A DNA stretch of 64,000 bases from Ignavibacteriota bacterium. GTDB lineage: Bacteria > Bacteroidota > Ignavibacteria > Ignavibacteriales > Melioribacteraceae. Location of the stretch: NCBI GenBank assembly GCA_016713565.1, contig JADJOX010000007.1, forward strand, positions 1,540,501 through 1,604,500, read 5' to 3'. Positions within the stretch are counted from its first letter, which is position 1, and each line of letters opens with the position of its first letter. Positions 18,464-27,298 of the stretch are shown here, piece by piece. A program made the position numbers and the translations under genes. The notes under the pieces are model-generated. The model searched no databases. It saw nothing but the letters and a program-made list of their open reading frames with translations, and was not told where the DNA came from.

Positions 18464-20686
18464 ATGTCAATTTATAATGGAAAAATATTTTTACTGATTT
18501 CATTTTTACTTATTGAATTCGTTCAAATATATTCCGGACAGAAAAAATTAGACAACCGGTTTGCAGTTTCAAAAATTGACAGCCTAAAGTATCTATTATC
18601 CCAAGAAGCAACAGATACTTCTAAAGTTAATCTGCTTAATGAAATTTCGTGGAATTTAACAACATCTGATTTTGATGAGAGTTTAAAATATGCAAACCTT
18701 GCTCTAAAATATTCAAGCGAAATTGAATTTGAAAAAGGTAAAGGAGACGCATATAATATACTGGGTGAAATTTACAGATATAAAGGCGATATAAAATTAT
18801 CAATTGAAAATCATAATTATGCCTTGGATATTTTTGAAAAACTAAAAGATAACCATAAAATAGCCGACACAAAATCAAAACTTGGAATTTCATTTTTCAA
18901 CATTTCCGATTTCAATAACTCCCTTGAAAATTTTAACAGTGCGTTATATTTATATCAGGAATTAAATTACAAAAAAGGAATAGCAGATATTTATGGGAAA
19001 ATTGGTATTCTGCTAAGTACCGCACGAAAATATAACAGCGCTTTGGAATATTTCAAGAAAGCGGTAATGATATACGAAAATTTAAATTTTAAATCGAGTT
19101 TGGCAATACAATACGGCAATATTGGCTTAACATATTCTGAATTAAATAGACTAAACCAGGCAATTACTTATTATAAAAAAGCGCTGGAAATCTTTAAGAA
19201 AATAGATGATAAATACAATTTTGCAATATACTTAGGTAATATAGGCTTAGTTTATGCTGAACAAAATAAATTTTCCGAGGCGCTTTCTTATTTTATAAAT
19301 TCACTTAAATATTCACAAAAAATTAATGATAATTATGGAATAGCTTATCAATATGGAAGTATTGGAAAACTTAAATTAAAGATTTATGATTTCAATAAAA
19401 AAATAAGCAGTCAAATAAAATTAAATGAAATTTTAAATGAAGCCGAATTAAACTTAACAAAAGCCGTTGAAGGATTTAAAAATCTCGGAATGCTAGAGGA
19501 AGAAAAAAATTATTTATTGCTTTTAGCGCAAACAAATAAACTACGTGGAAATTATAGCTTGGCGATTGAGAACTATTCAGATGTAATGAAAATTATTGAT
19601 AGCCTAAACTATTATACAAATAAAAAAGTACTTGCCGAATTGGAAGTTAAACAACATATAGAAAAAAAAGAAAATCAAATCAAGCTATTAAACGAAGAAA
19701 ATGCGAATAAAACATTAATGGCATTCGGTTTGTTCGGATTTATTTTTATTGGATTTTGCACATCAATTTTAATTTATTTTTTTTATAGAAAGAAAAGAAA
19801 GCAGAATATTTTATTGATCGAAACAGAAAAAAAATTAAGATCGAAAAAAATTCAGCTGGAAATATATCAAGGACAATTGGAGCAGCTGGTATATGAAAGA
19901 ACGCAGGAACTTGAAAATGAAATTAATGAGAGAAAGAAAATAGAAAAGGATTTGGTAATTGCAAAAGAAAATGCAGAAGCCGCGAGCAATTCGAAATCAA
20001 CATTTCTTGCAAATATGAGCCACGAACTTCGAACTCCTCTAGTTGGAATTTTAGGGTATTCCGATTTAATGAGAAGTATGCTTGATGATCCGGAACTAAA
20101 AGAAATGGCCGAAGGAATAAATAGAACTGGCAAAAGGCTACTTTCAACTTTAAGCTTGATATTGGATTTAGCAAGATTGGAATCTAATTTAGTTGAAGTT
20201 AACGCTCATCCAATCGACATTATTCAAGAAATTAGAGAAACGTGTACAAGTTTTAAAGGAGCCCTATCCAATAAAAAACTTGGTTTTGAAATTAACGTTC
20301 ACGCGGAAACTTTTATGATTGATATGGATTCTTCAATGTTTAGAGTTATTCTTGAAAATCTTATTAACAATGCTTTTAAATTTACTTCAAAAGGCGAAAT
20401 TAAAATTATTACATCAATAGAAAATGATACTTTTAATTCAAACTTTGTGCTTAAAGTTCAAGATTCGGGAATAGGAATTAGTAAAAATCAAATTCCTATG
20501 ATTTTTAAGGAATTCAAGCAGTTGAGCGAAGGTTTTACCAAAGATTTTCAAGGAAGTGGTTTAGGTTTGGCAATTACAAAAAAATATATAGAGCTGCTTG
20601 GCGGAAAAATTGAAGTGGAAAGTGAATTAGGAAAAGGAACAACTTTTATTATCAGTTTCCCAATAAAAATACAATCAGCCGCATAA
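18464..20686 (+). CDS. TPR-sensor hybrid-type histidine kinase (no receiver)
   Basis: A 740-residue signal-transduction kinase. A signal sequence or N-terminal helix (5-25) is followed by an extracytoplasmic TPR array (about 50-400; repeats such as 'ALEYFKKAVMIYENLNFKSS'). One membrane helix lies at ~420-440 and a coiled coil at ~450-505. The HisKA phosphoacceptor is His520 in 'ANMSHELRTPLVGIL', and the ATPase domain has N-box 'ILENLINNAFKF', G1 'DSGIGIS' and G2 'GSGLGLAITKKYIE'. No response-regulator gene lies beside it, so its partner is elsewhere. The ligand sensed by the TPR domain is unknown. Confidence 0.88.
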   Translation: MSIYNGKIFLLISFLLIEFVQIYSGQKKLDNRFAVSKIDSLKYLLSQEATDTSKVNLLNEISWNLTTSDFDESLKYANLALKYSSEIEFEKGKGDAYNILGEIYRYKGDIKLSIENHNYALDIFEKLKDNHKIADTKSKLGISFFNISDFNNSLENFNSALYLYQELNYKKGIADIYGKIGILLSTARKYNSALEYFKKAVMIYENLNFKSSLAIQYGNIGLTYSELNRLNQAITYYKKALEIFKKIDDKYNFAIYLGNIGLVYAEQNKFSEALSYFINSLKYSQKINDNYGIAYQYGSIGKLKLKIYDFNKKISSQIKLNEILNEAELNLTKAVEGFKNLGMLEEEKNYLLLLAQTNKLRGNYSLAIENYSDVMKIIDSLNYYTNKKVLAELEVKQHIEKKENQIKLLNEENANKTLMAFGLFGFIFIGFCTSILIYFFYRKKRKQNILLIETEKKLRSKKIQLEIYQGQLEQLVYERTQELENEINERKKIEKDLVIAKENAEAASNSKSTFLANMSHELRTPLVGILGYSDLMRSMLDDPELKEMAEGINRTGKRLLSTLSLILDLARLESNLVEVNAHPIDIIQEIRETCTSFKGALSNKKLGFEINVHAETFMIDMDSSMFRVILENLINNAFKFTSKGEIKIITSIENDTFNSNFVLKVQDSGIGISKNQIPMIFKEFKQLSEGFTKDFQGSGLGLAITKKYIELLGGKIEVESELGKGTTFIISFPIKIQSAA

Positions 20687-20930
20687 ACACAATTTTAAAT
20701 AAAAAATCTGTTAGTTACGTTTTAAGGCTCCTAACAGATCTCTTTGGTTTCCCCCCTTGAACCGCAGAAACTATTTATATAGATTTTTGGTCTATCGACA
20801 TTTTTAAATATCAGATAAAGATTATATTTTCTTATAAATTGTCGGCACTTTATATTTATATTATAGTGATTCAAATTACATTCGGGAGCTCTTGAATTAC
20901 GAAAGAAGGGAGAATAGAGTGTTTAATGTT
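20687..20930. other. Intergenic region with a C-rich block, no gene seen
   Basis: Between the kinase and the convergent lipoprotein gene. Contains a hairpin at 20706-20739, then an unusually C-rich stretch around 20745-20765 ('TTTCCCCCCTTGAACCGCAG') that stands out from the A/T-rich surroundings. I cannot assign it to a known RNA family. Confidence 0.4.
20706..20739 (+). terminator. Hairpin downstream of the histidine kinase
   Basis: ATCTGTTAG (20706-20714) pairs with CTAACAGAT (20731-20739), loop 16 bases, about 20 bases after the kinase stop. The following tract is only moderately T-rich (CTCTTTGGTTT), so efficiency is uncertain. Confidence 0.5.
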
Positions 20931-20964
20931 AAAAAAAAATCTGCTGTTTTAGGCGGCAGATTTT
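20931..20964 (-). terminator. Intrinsic terminator of the ZU5-like lipoprotein gene
   Basis: On the minus strand: AAAATCTGC, loop of 11, GCAGATTTT, then a run of T (nine in all including the stem). It lies about 30 bases past the lipoprotein stop codon. Confidence 0.85.
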
Positions 20965-20995
20965 CAATAATAGAGAATATATGAAAGGTTATATA

Positions 20996-21580
20996 CTATT
21001 TTGTTCTAGTCCATCCGTATCTTGAAAAATGCGGAATTTCCACGCCGGTAATTTCAAGCAATCCTTTTTCAAAATCGTATTTTAATTTATCAAATTTTAA
21101 GTGCTCGGAATCGCCGTCTAGATAATCAAAATTAAACTCCTTCAATTCAAATTCCTTTAAATCCGCATTCATAAACTTTAGGTCAAGAATAACAGGCTTA
21201 TCAAATTTAAAGGGAGAAGGATATAATTCAACTCCAAGAGTTTCTAAATCAAAAATTATATCAAATGTAAGATCGCCTTTATACGCGCTGTCTGGAATTG
21301 TCAAAACGGCATCAAGTTTTAGAATTTTGTTTCTTTTATTCTTAAATAAATGCTTAATAAATATTTTTCCGCCTTTATCACCGTTTACTATTAAACTTTG
21401 AGATATTTTTTGCTTAAAAAAAGTTGTATCAACAGTAACAATGGAAGTATCGCCATTAATTTTCGTAAAAGTATTATTTTGCGAATCCAAATTAAGATTA
21501 GGATTTAAAATAGAATTGTCTTCACCGCATGCAAAAAAGGAAATTGTCAATATACTTATAAACAGTAATTTGATTTTCAT
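20996..21580 (-). CDS. Lipoprotein with ZU5-like domain
   Basis: A 194-residue lipoprotein: signal 1-17, lipobox 'ISFFAC' (Cys18). A short low-complexity linker leads into a beta-sandwich of the ZU5-like type ('LGVELYPSPFKFDKPVILDL', then the family's closing motif 'HFSRYGW' near the C-terminus). Such domains occur in Bacteroidota/Ignavibacteria surface lipoproteins; the function is not known. Monocistronic, with its own terminator. Its promoter region is shared with the divergent dipeptidase gene and contains CRP/FNR-like dyads. Confidence 0.7.
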   Translation of the reverse strand: MKIKLLFISILTISFFACGEDNSILNPNLNLDSQNNTFTKINGDTSIVTVDTTFFKQKISQSLIVNGDKGGKIFIKHLFKNKRNKILKLDAVLTIPDSAYKGDLTFDIIFDLETLGVELYPSPFKFDKPVILDLKFMNADLKEFELKEFNFDYLDGDSEHLKFDKLKYDFEKGLLEITGVEIPHFSRYGWTRTK

Positions 21581-21669
21581 TTATTTTTTCCCGATAAAAT
21601 TTTCGATTTTTGTTTGAATAAATAAGTAATAATTTCTAACTTAGTTTCGGCAGTATGATAATAAATTTA

Positions 21670-21685
21670 AGTGATTTATATCATA
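21670..21685. promoter_or_regulatory. CRP/FNR-like dyad, weaker copy
   Basis: AGTGATTTATATCATA: GTGA-N6-TCAT, one base off the symmetric GTGA-N6-TCAC pattern seen at 21843. It is 90 bases upstream of the lipoprotein ATG (minus strand), a position suited to activation of that gene. Confidence 0.4.
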
Positions 21686-21842
21686 TTTGATTTTTTAATA
21701 AGTCAGATTTTTTATTTCTTCTTATAATTTTAATGCTTGAATGAGTAAAGAATAGCAGGAAGCAAATTAATATAATGTTTGAAATAGCCAAATTAAATTT
21801 CTGTTTTGTTAATTGATTTTCGATTTTTATAAAATATTATTT

Positions 21843-21858
21843 AGTGATATAAATCACT
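21843..21858. promoter_or_regulatory. CRP/FNR-like dyad before the dipeptidase gene
   Basis: AGTGATATAAATCACT is a perfect palindrome arm pair GTGA-N6-TCAC, the CRP-family consensus. It can also be read as TGAT-N4-ATCA, the FNR-type core. It ends 2 bases before the ATG at 21861, so binding there would be expected to repress unless transcription starts elsewhere. Confidence 0.5.
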
Positions 21859-21860
21859 TT

Positions 21861-23132
21861 ATGAAAAAAATGAATAAATTTATAAAAGTACATTTAACAT
21901 TTTCACTAATAAAAATTCCAGAGGTTCAATTGAATAATCTAACTTATTTATTATTTATAATTTGGGGTGGCTTAATGAATTTAAACGCCGGAAATGATCA
22001 GAAAATTGATACCGATCTTTTTAATAAAGCTGTAGAACTAAGCAATAAAATATTAATAATTGATACGCACATTGATCTTCCTTTACGACTAAAAAGTAAT
22101 TGGGAAGATGTTTCAAAGGAGACGGCAGACGGACATTTCGATTTTGTTAGGGCAAAAAACGGCGGATTGGATGCAGCGTTTATGTCAATTTACACCGAAG
22201 CGGATTTGGGTGAATCAGAAGAAGCGTTCAAAAACGCCGATGCATTAATAAATATAGTTGAAAAGCTTGCAAAAATTTATCCGGATAAATTTGAGATTGC
22301 GCTTTCAACCGAAGACGTAAAAAATCAATTTGGAAAAGGAATTATATCGTTACCGATGGGAATGGAAAACGGCAGTCCGATAAACGGAAGTTTTGAAAGA
22401 CTCAAATATTTTTATGATAGAGGAATAAGGTATATAACATTGACTCATTCCAAATCAAACCATATATGCGATTCATCTTACGATCCTAACAAAAGATGGA
22501 AAGGATTAAGTCCGTTTGGAAAATCATTAATTCCAGAAATGAATAAACTGGGAATTATGGTAGACATATCCCATGTTTCGGATGACGCGTTTTATCAAGC
22601 AATAGAAATTTCAAAAGTTCCGGTAATTGCTACACATTCTTCATGCAGATATTTCACTCCGGATTTTGAAAGAAATATGAGTGATGATATGATAAAAAAA
22701 TTAGCCGAAAAAGACGGAGTTATTCAAATTACATTTGGTTCTTATTTTATAAGCGGTGATTTTAATAGAAAATCTGAAGAAATGGATAAATATTTAACAG
22801 ATAATCATCTTTCACGTAGTTCGGGTGAAGGTAAAATATATGTTGATAATTATTTAAAGAATAATACGATGGATCCCGGAACTGTTAGCGATGTTGCTGA
22901 TCATATTGATCACGTAGTAAAATTAGTAGGAGTTGATTACGTTGGATTAGGATCCGATTTTGAAGGCGTGAATACTTTACCGAAAAATTTAACGGATGTT
23001 TCATATCTACCATATTTAATTTATGAATTACTTAAAAGAAATTATTCAGAAAGTGATATTGAGAAGATCTGTTCCGGAAATATGTTAAGAGTATGGAAAC
23101 AAGTTGAAGATTACGCAAATTCTTTTAAATAA
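21861..23132 (+). CDS. Membrane dipeptidase (peptidase M19)
   Basis: Zinc dipeptidase of the renal-dipeptidase family, 423 residues from the ATG at 21861; a TTG at 21813 would add 16 residues without support. The N-terminus carries a hydrophobic export signal ending near 'IIWGGLMNLNAG'. Metal and active-site motifs in order: 'DTHIDLP' (His-x-Asp), 'MGMENGSPI' (bridging Glu), 'MVDISHVSD' and 'VIATHSSCRYF', then 'DYVGLGSDFEG'. All expected ligands are present. Likely cleaves dipeptides in the periplasm. A CRP/FNR-like dyad abuts the start, and a terminator follows the stop. Confidence 0.88.
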   Translation: MKKMNKFIKVHLTFSLIKIPEVQLNNLTYLLFIIWGGLMNLNAGNDQKIDTDLFNKAVELSNKILIIDTHIDLPLRLKSNWEDVSKETADGHFDFVRAKNGGLDAAFMSIYTEADLGESEEAFKNADALINIVEKLAKIYPDKFEIALSTEDVKNQFGKGIISLPMGMENGSPINGSFERLKYFYDRGIRYITLTHSKSNHICDSSYDPNKRWKGLSPFGKSLIPEMNKLGIMVDISHVSDDAFYQAIEISKVPVIATHSSCRYFTPDFERNMSDDMIKKLAEKDGVIQITFGSYFISGDFNRKSEEMDKYLTDNHLSRSSGEGKIYVDNYLKNNTMDPGTVSDVADHIDHVVKLVGVDYVGLGSDFEGVNTLPKNLTDVSYLPYLIYELLKRNYSESDIEKICSGNMLRVWKQVEDYANSFK

Positions 23133-23134
23133 AG

Positions 23135-23167
23135 ATCCGGAAAGAATATATAAAATTCCGGATTTTT
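23135..23167 (+). terminator. Intrinsic terminator of the dipeptidase gene
   Basis: ATCCGGAA (23135-23142), loop of 13, TTCCGGAT (23156-23163), then TTTT. Directly after the stop codon. Confidence 0.85.
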
Positions 23168-23218
23168 AAATTGGTATAATAATTTTGTTTGTCAACTTTT
23201 CGTTATATGCCATAGAAA

Positions 23219-23587
23219 TTATTTCATTGAGTGAAGTGCAACTCTGTTTCCTTCGGTATCAATAAAATGTGCCATAAAACCATTTTCTCCAATTGAAGTT
23301 TTAGGTATTATTATTTTTCCGCCGGCTTGTTCAACTTTATTTAAAGATAAATTCAAATCTTCTCCGCCATTTAAGTAAACGATGGTTCCTTTTTCTGAAG
23401 GTTCAAAACCTTCGCCTTGTGCAAGTCCGCCGCCAACTCCGTTTTGCATATCTGCCGGCAGCATTCCGTATTTCCCGCCCGGGAAAGGCATTTCTATTAT
23501 TTCTGCGCCTAAAATTGTTTCATAAAATTTTTTCGCTCTTGTGAAATCTGCTACTGGGATTTCAAACCAATTAATTGCGTTTGTCAT
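23219..23587 (-). CDS. VOC (glyoxalase-fold) family protein
   Basis: A 122-residue protein with the two beta-alpha-beta-beta-beta units of the vicinal-oxygen-chelate fold: 'NWFEIPVADFTRAKKFYETI' at the start and 'FMAHFIDTEGNRVALHS' at the end. This subgroup ('YGMLPADMQNGVGGGL') is common and has no assigned substrate; metal-dependent catalysis or small-molecule binding are both possible. It is the most downstream of three short minus-strand genes separated by 35-50 bases, perhaps co-transcribed. Confidence 0.8.
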   Translation of the reverse strand: MTNAINWFEIPVADFTRAKKFYETILGAEIIEMPFPGGKYGMLPADMQNGVGGGLAQGEGFEPSEKGTIVYLNGGEDLNLSLNKVEQAGGKIIIPKTSIGENGFMAHFIDTEGNRVALHSMK

Positions 23588-23637
23588 ACTTTTATTTTCT
23601 TTATTTTAAGTTTATAATTAATAATTAATTAGAAATT

Positions 23638-23943
23638 TTATATCCACAAACTAACTTTTACATTTTTTTCTATTTCAATGTTTTCTTTTTTTCTAACCTC
23701 CTTTTTCAAAGGTAATAAATATGTGTTCATTTTTGTATCAAACCAAATAGCCGTTTGCCATAAAGTGTTTCCAATTTTTGCAGTTACATTTAGTCTTCCC
23801 CAACCTTTTTCTTCGGATATAAAATTATCTCTAATTTCTCTTGATATTTTGCGGGGTAACGAAATAAAAGTCCAACTACTTTGACCATTATATCTCCAAG
23901 GTTTTTCATTAAAATCGTATTTAATTCCGGAATGTAGCATCAT
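23638..23943 (-). CDS. DUF1905 domain protein
   Basis: A 101-residue protein matching the small DUF1905 beta-barrel family: 'SWTFISLPRKISREIRDNF', 'GWGRLNVTAKIGNTLWQTAIW' split by a short turn, and 'TYLLPLKKEVRKKENIEI'. No signal peptide. DUF1905 proteins have no known function and are often fused or adjacent to YdeI-type domains. It starts 35 bases after the DUF4440 gene stop. Confidence 0.8.
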   Translation of the reverse strand: MMLHSGIKYDFNEKPWRYNGQSSWTFISLPRKISREIRDNFISEEKGWGRLNVTAKIGNTLWQTAIWFDTKMNTYLLPLKKEVRKKENIEIEKNVKVSLWI

Positions 23944-23978
23944 TTTATCTATATCAATAATTAATTACAGCACACTTT

Positions 23979-24482
23979 TTACTGCTTACCCATTTGTTCC
24001 CAAGGATTTAAATCTGTATTCCATGTATCGGCTTTCATTAACAAAGAACCATTTTTTTGAATTTCAAAAAGTGTTAAATATTTACCATGGTCTTTCATTT
24101 CTGTCTTATTTGAATCGGGCAGTTCTAATGTCATGCTGTAAGTTCCAATATCAACAACAAAATTTCCGCTTACCCAAACATCCGTTGATGTTATAACAAA
24201 CTCTTTCATTTTGCCCTGCATATCCGTCTGGGAATTTGAATTAGACTTAATTGCTTCCAACCCTTTTAACATTGGTTGGTAACTTGGTAATGATATTGCG
24301 TCTTGAGTATACAATTTTAAGAGATTATCATAATTGTTAGATATAATAGCTTCTTCCATCATATCATTAATGGAGTTAACTTCGGTCTTAAGAGCGGTAA
24401 TATCAGGTTGTTTTTCACATCCTATAAAAAAAAGAATATATAGAATTAAAAAAGGCAAGAAAACATTTTTTGAAATTTTCAT
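23979..24482 (-). CDS. DUF4440/SnoaL-like lipoprotein
   Basis: A 167-residue lipoprotein; lipobox 'LFFIGC' with Cys22. The rest is a cystatin-like NTF2/SnoaL fold of the DUF4440 type: 'INDMMEEAIISNNYDNLLKL' then 'DAISLPSYQPMLKGLEAI' and 'FEIQKNGSLLMKADTWNTDL'. This fold usually binds a small ligand or acts as an isomerase or hydrolase; nothing here fixes the activity. A ribosome site GGAGG lies just before the ATG. Confidence 0.8.
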   Translation of the reverse strand: MKISKNVFLPFLILYILFFIGCEKQPDITALKTEVNSINDMMEEAIISNNYDNLLKLYTQDAISLPSYQPMLKGLEAIKSNSNSQTDMQGKMKEFVITSTDVWVSGNFVVDIGTYSMTLELPDSNKTEMKDHGKYLTLFEIQKNGSLLMKADTWNTDLNPWEQMGKQ

Positions 24483-24617
24483 TGTACCTCCGATTAGTTT
24501 ATTAAATTGAATTTCTTCGTAAAAGGAATGTACATCAAATTATAAAGGAATTTATATTTTAGCAAATTATTTTATATTTATAAAATATAGTTGACAGGAA
24601 GGTATGATTATAAATTA

Positions 24618-25298
24618 TTAATTTCTATTATCTACCAGGAGAACAAATTCACCTTTTAAATTATTCTCTGTAGCAATTTTTAAGATAACGGAAGCAGAAT
24701 TTCTATAGATTCTCTCGTCTTTCATTGAAATATTAAATGCCAAAGAAATTTTTTGATGTGGCCCAAAAAAAGTTACAACATCTGTTAGTAATCTTTTTAA
24801 TCTATATGGGGTTTCTAAAATTACAATAAGCTCTTTTATTTTTTTTAATTTTAAAAGCTCATTTTTTCTAATTTCATTTTTGGGCGAAAGCCAGCCGTAA
24901 AAGTAAAATTTCTCAATATTAAAACCCGATGAAACTAAAGCGGGAATTAAAGAATTTGCGCCGGGAAGAGGAACTATATTAATTTTATTTGTAATGCATT
25001 GTTCAACTAAATAATGTCCGGGATCTGAAAATAACGGAGTTCCGCCATCCGAAATCAACGCCGCGGTTCTGCTTTCTTCTTTTAACTTGCCAATTATTTC
25101 ATCAACAATCTCTTTTTCGTTGTGTTCATTCAAGGGAATTAGTTGTTTGGAAATTTTAAGATGTGCAAGTAAACGATTTGCCGGTTTTATTTCTTCACAG
25201 AAAATGAAATCCGCTTCACTTAACATTTTTATCGCTCGTAAAGTTATGTCCTCATAATTCCCGATTGGGGTTGGTGTTATGTAAAGTGTGGATTGCAT
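24618..25298 (-). CDS. rsmI: RsmI-like 16S rRNA 2'-O-methyltransferase
   Basis: Tetrapyrrole-methylase-fold SAM enzyme. RsmI methylates the 2'-O of C1402 in 16S rRNA. 226 residues, shorter than E. coli RsmI (286), lacking the C-terminal extension. Motifs: 'LYITPTPIGNYEDITLRAIK' at the N-terminus, 'ALISDGGTPLFSDPG' (SAM loop), 'PLPGANSLIPALVSSG' and 'FYFYGWLSPK'. After the first motif the usual 'EDTR' is 'CEEIKPANRLL', which places it in a Bacteroidota variant subgroup. The rRNA target is by homology and slightly less certain. Stands alone. Confidence 0.82.
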   Translation of the reverse strand: MQSTLYITPTPIGNYEDITLRAIKMLSEADFIFCEEIKPANRLLAHLKISKQLIPLNEHNEKEIVDEIIGKLKEESRTAALISDGGTPLFSDPGHYLVEQCITNKINIVPLPGANSLIPALVSSGFNIEKFYFYGWLSPKNEIRKNELLKLKKIKELIVILETPYRLKRLLTDVVTFFGPHQKISLAFNISMKDERIYRNSASVILKIATENNLKGEFVLLVDNRN

Positions 25299-25477
25299 TT
25301 TGATGTAATTATATTTGTTTTCTTAATTCATACTTCAATTTTGCTAAGTATGAATTTATAACTTAATGTGACATTTGTATAAAATTTAATATCAATTTAA
25401 AATAATATTAAACTTTGTTTTAGTGTTAAAAAAAGTAAAACTAATTTTTTATTTCAACAACACTTAGTACAGATATT

Positions 25478-27166
25478 TTATTTAAGCAGATCTTTAACTT
25501 TTGTCAATAATTCATCTAACTTAACGTTTAGTCTTTCACCTGTTTCGCGGATTTTTACTTCAACCATGTTTTCTTTTAATCCACGTTCACCGACAATTAT
25601 CTGAAGAGGAACACCGATCAAATCGGCATCACTGAATTTGAATCCCGCCTGCACATTATTTCTGTCATCGAAAATTATATCAATACCATTCGCGCTGAAT
25701 TCTTTATAAAGTTTTTCACACGCATTTATAACTTCATCTTTTTTCATGTTTAATCCAATCAAATGTACGTCAAAAGGATTAAGCGGTTTTTTCCAAATAA
25801 TTCCTTTATCGTCATTGTTCTGTTCAATATAACATGCTAGTACTCTATCCAAACCAATTCCGTAGCTTCCCATAATTATAGGGTTTTCTTTTCCGTTTTC
25901 ATCCAAGAACATCGCGTCCAAACCGACAGAATATTTTGTGCCCAGTTTGAAAATATGACCAAGTTCAATTGCTTTAAAAACTTCTATCGGCTCGGAACAT
26001 TTTGGACAAGGTTCACCGGATTCAACTAATCGAAGATCGAAATATTCCAAATTTGGAACGTCGCGATTAAGATCAATTCCGCCCAAGTGATAATTATTTT
26101 TATTTGCGCCGCTGATTAAATTATTTCCGTCTTTTAATCTTAAATCGGCAATAATTCTATGTCTAAAATTAATTGGACCAATTGAACCGGCATCAGCTCC
26201 GGTTATTTCTTTTAATTCATCGGGATGCCCTGGGCGAACATCTCCGCCTAAAATTGTTTGTAGTTTGGTTTCATTTACTTCATCATTTCCACTCATTAAA
26301 ATCAAAATCGGAACATTATTATGAAAATAAATTCTTGATTTTGCCGTTTCTCTTTCATCTATTTTAAGGAATTCGCAAAGTTCGTTAATCGATTTAATAT
26401 TCGGTGTGCTGATTTCATATACCTCTTTGCTTTCAACATTTCTTATTACGGAACCTATTGTTGAAGTAGAAACCTCGGCATTAGCAGCGTAGCCGCACTT
26501 ACCGCAATACGCAACATAATCTTCACCGGCATCCGATTTAACCATAAACTCTTCCGATTTACTTCCGCCCATAGCACCGCTTGAAGCGCCTACAACAAAA
26601 TATTTTAATCCGCATCTGTCAAATATTTTTCTGTAAGCTTTATCATGCAATTCATATGAAACATCCAAACCTTCACTGCTTGAATCAAACGAATAAGCAT
26701 CCTTCATTAAAAATTGTCTTCCTCTAATAACTCCGCTTCTTGGTCTGGCTTCATTTCTAAACTTAGTTTGAATTTGATACCAAATTTGCGGCAAGTCTTT
26801 ATATGATTTCAAAACCCCTTTTGCGTGGTAAGTCATAATTTCTTCATGAGTCGGCGCAAGTACATAATCTCTGTTTTTAATGTGAAAAAGCGTATCACCG
26901 AATGCTTCAACTCTATTAGTGGCTTCCCAAATTTCTTTTGGATTTAATGCGGGAAGATGAAATTCCTGACCGCCGATAGCGTCCATTTCTTCACGAATAA
27001 TTTCAGCAATTTTTTTCATTACTTTATAGCCGAGAGGCAGATAAGAATAAATTCCTGCGGAAAGCATTCTAACCATTCCGCTTCTTACTAATAAAATGTG
27101 GCTTGTTATAACCGCGTCACTTGGATTTTCTTTTAATGTTGGAATAAATGCGTTGCTAAGTCTCAT
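25478..27166 (-). CDS. proS: Prolyl-tRNA synthetase
   Basis: Charges tRNA-Pro. The start at ATG 27166 fits the family N-terminus 'MRLSNAFIPTLKENPSDA'; a GTG at 27175 would add three residues. 562 residues, the long bacterial type. Class II motif 1 includes 'LVRSGMVRMLSAGIYSYLPL', motif 2 is 'FRNEARPRSGVIRGRQFLMK' and motif 3 is 'GSYGIGLDRVLACYIEQ'. The editing (INS) domain lies between motifs 2 and 3 (about 225-385), and the anticodon-binding domain is at ~455-562. Complete, no unusual features. Confidence 0.95.
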   Translation of the reverse strand: MRLSNAFIPTLKENPSDAVITSHILLVRSGMVRMLSAGIYSYLPLGYKVMKKIAEIIREEMDAIGGQEFHLPALNPKEIWEATNRVEAFGDTLFHIKNRDYVLAPTHEEIMTYHAKGVLKSYKDLPQIWYQIQTKFRNEARPRSGVIRGRQFLMKDAYSFDSSSEGLDVSYELHDKAYRKIFDRCGLKYFVVGASSGAMGGSKSEEFMVKSDAGEDYVAYCGKCGYAANAEVSTSTIGSVIRNVESKEVYEISTPNIKSINELCEFLKIDERETAKSRIYFHNNVPILILMSGNDEVNETKLQTILGGDVRPGHPDELKEITGADAGSIGPINFRHRIIADLRLKDGNNLISGANKNNYHLGGIDLNRDVPNLEYFDLRLVESGEPCPKCSEPIEVFKAIELGHIFKLGTKYSVGLDAMFLDENGKENPIIMGSYGIGLDRVLACYIEQNNDDKGIIWKKPLNPFDVHLIGLNMKKDEVINACEKLYKEFSANGIDIIFDDRNNVQAGFKFSDADLIGVPLQIIVGERGLKENMVEVKIRETGERLNVKLDELLTKVKDLLK

Positions 27167-27298
27167 GTTTTTCACAGTTTGTTGAATAATAAGTTGTAAA
27201 AATAAGAAATGAAGTCTGCAATTTAAATAGGTAAGTTTAATGGTTTAAAATACTGCACTATTTCCTGCAAAATTAAAATCTAATTAGATCAAAAAAAA

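Noticed and set aside
24618..25298. Cobalamin/siroheme methylase instead of RsmI
   Set aside because: The N-terminal 'TPTPIGNYEDITLRA' belongs to the RsmI branch and no tetrapyrrole genes are near.
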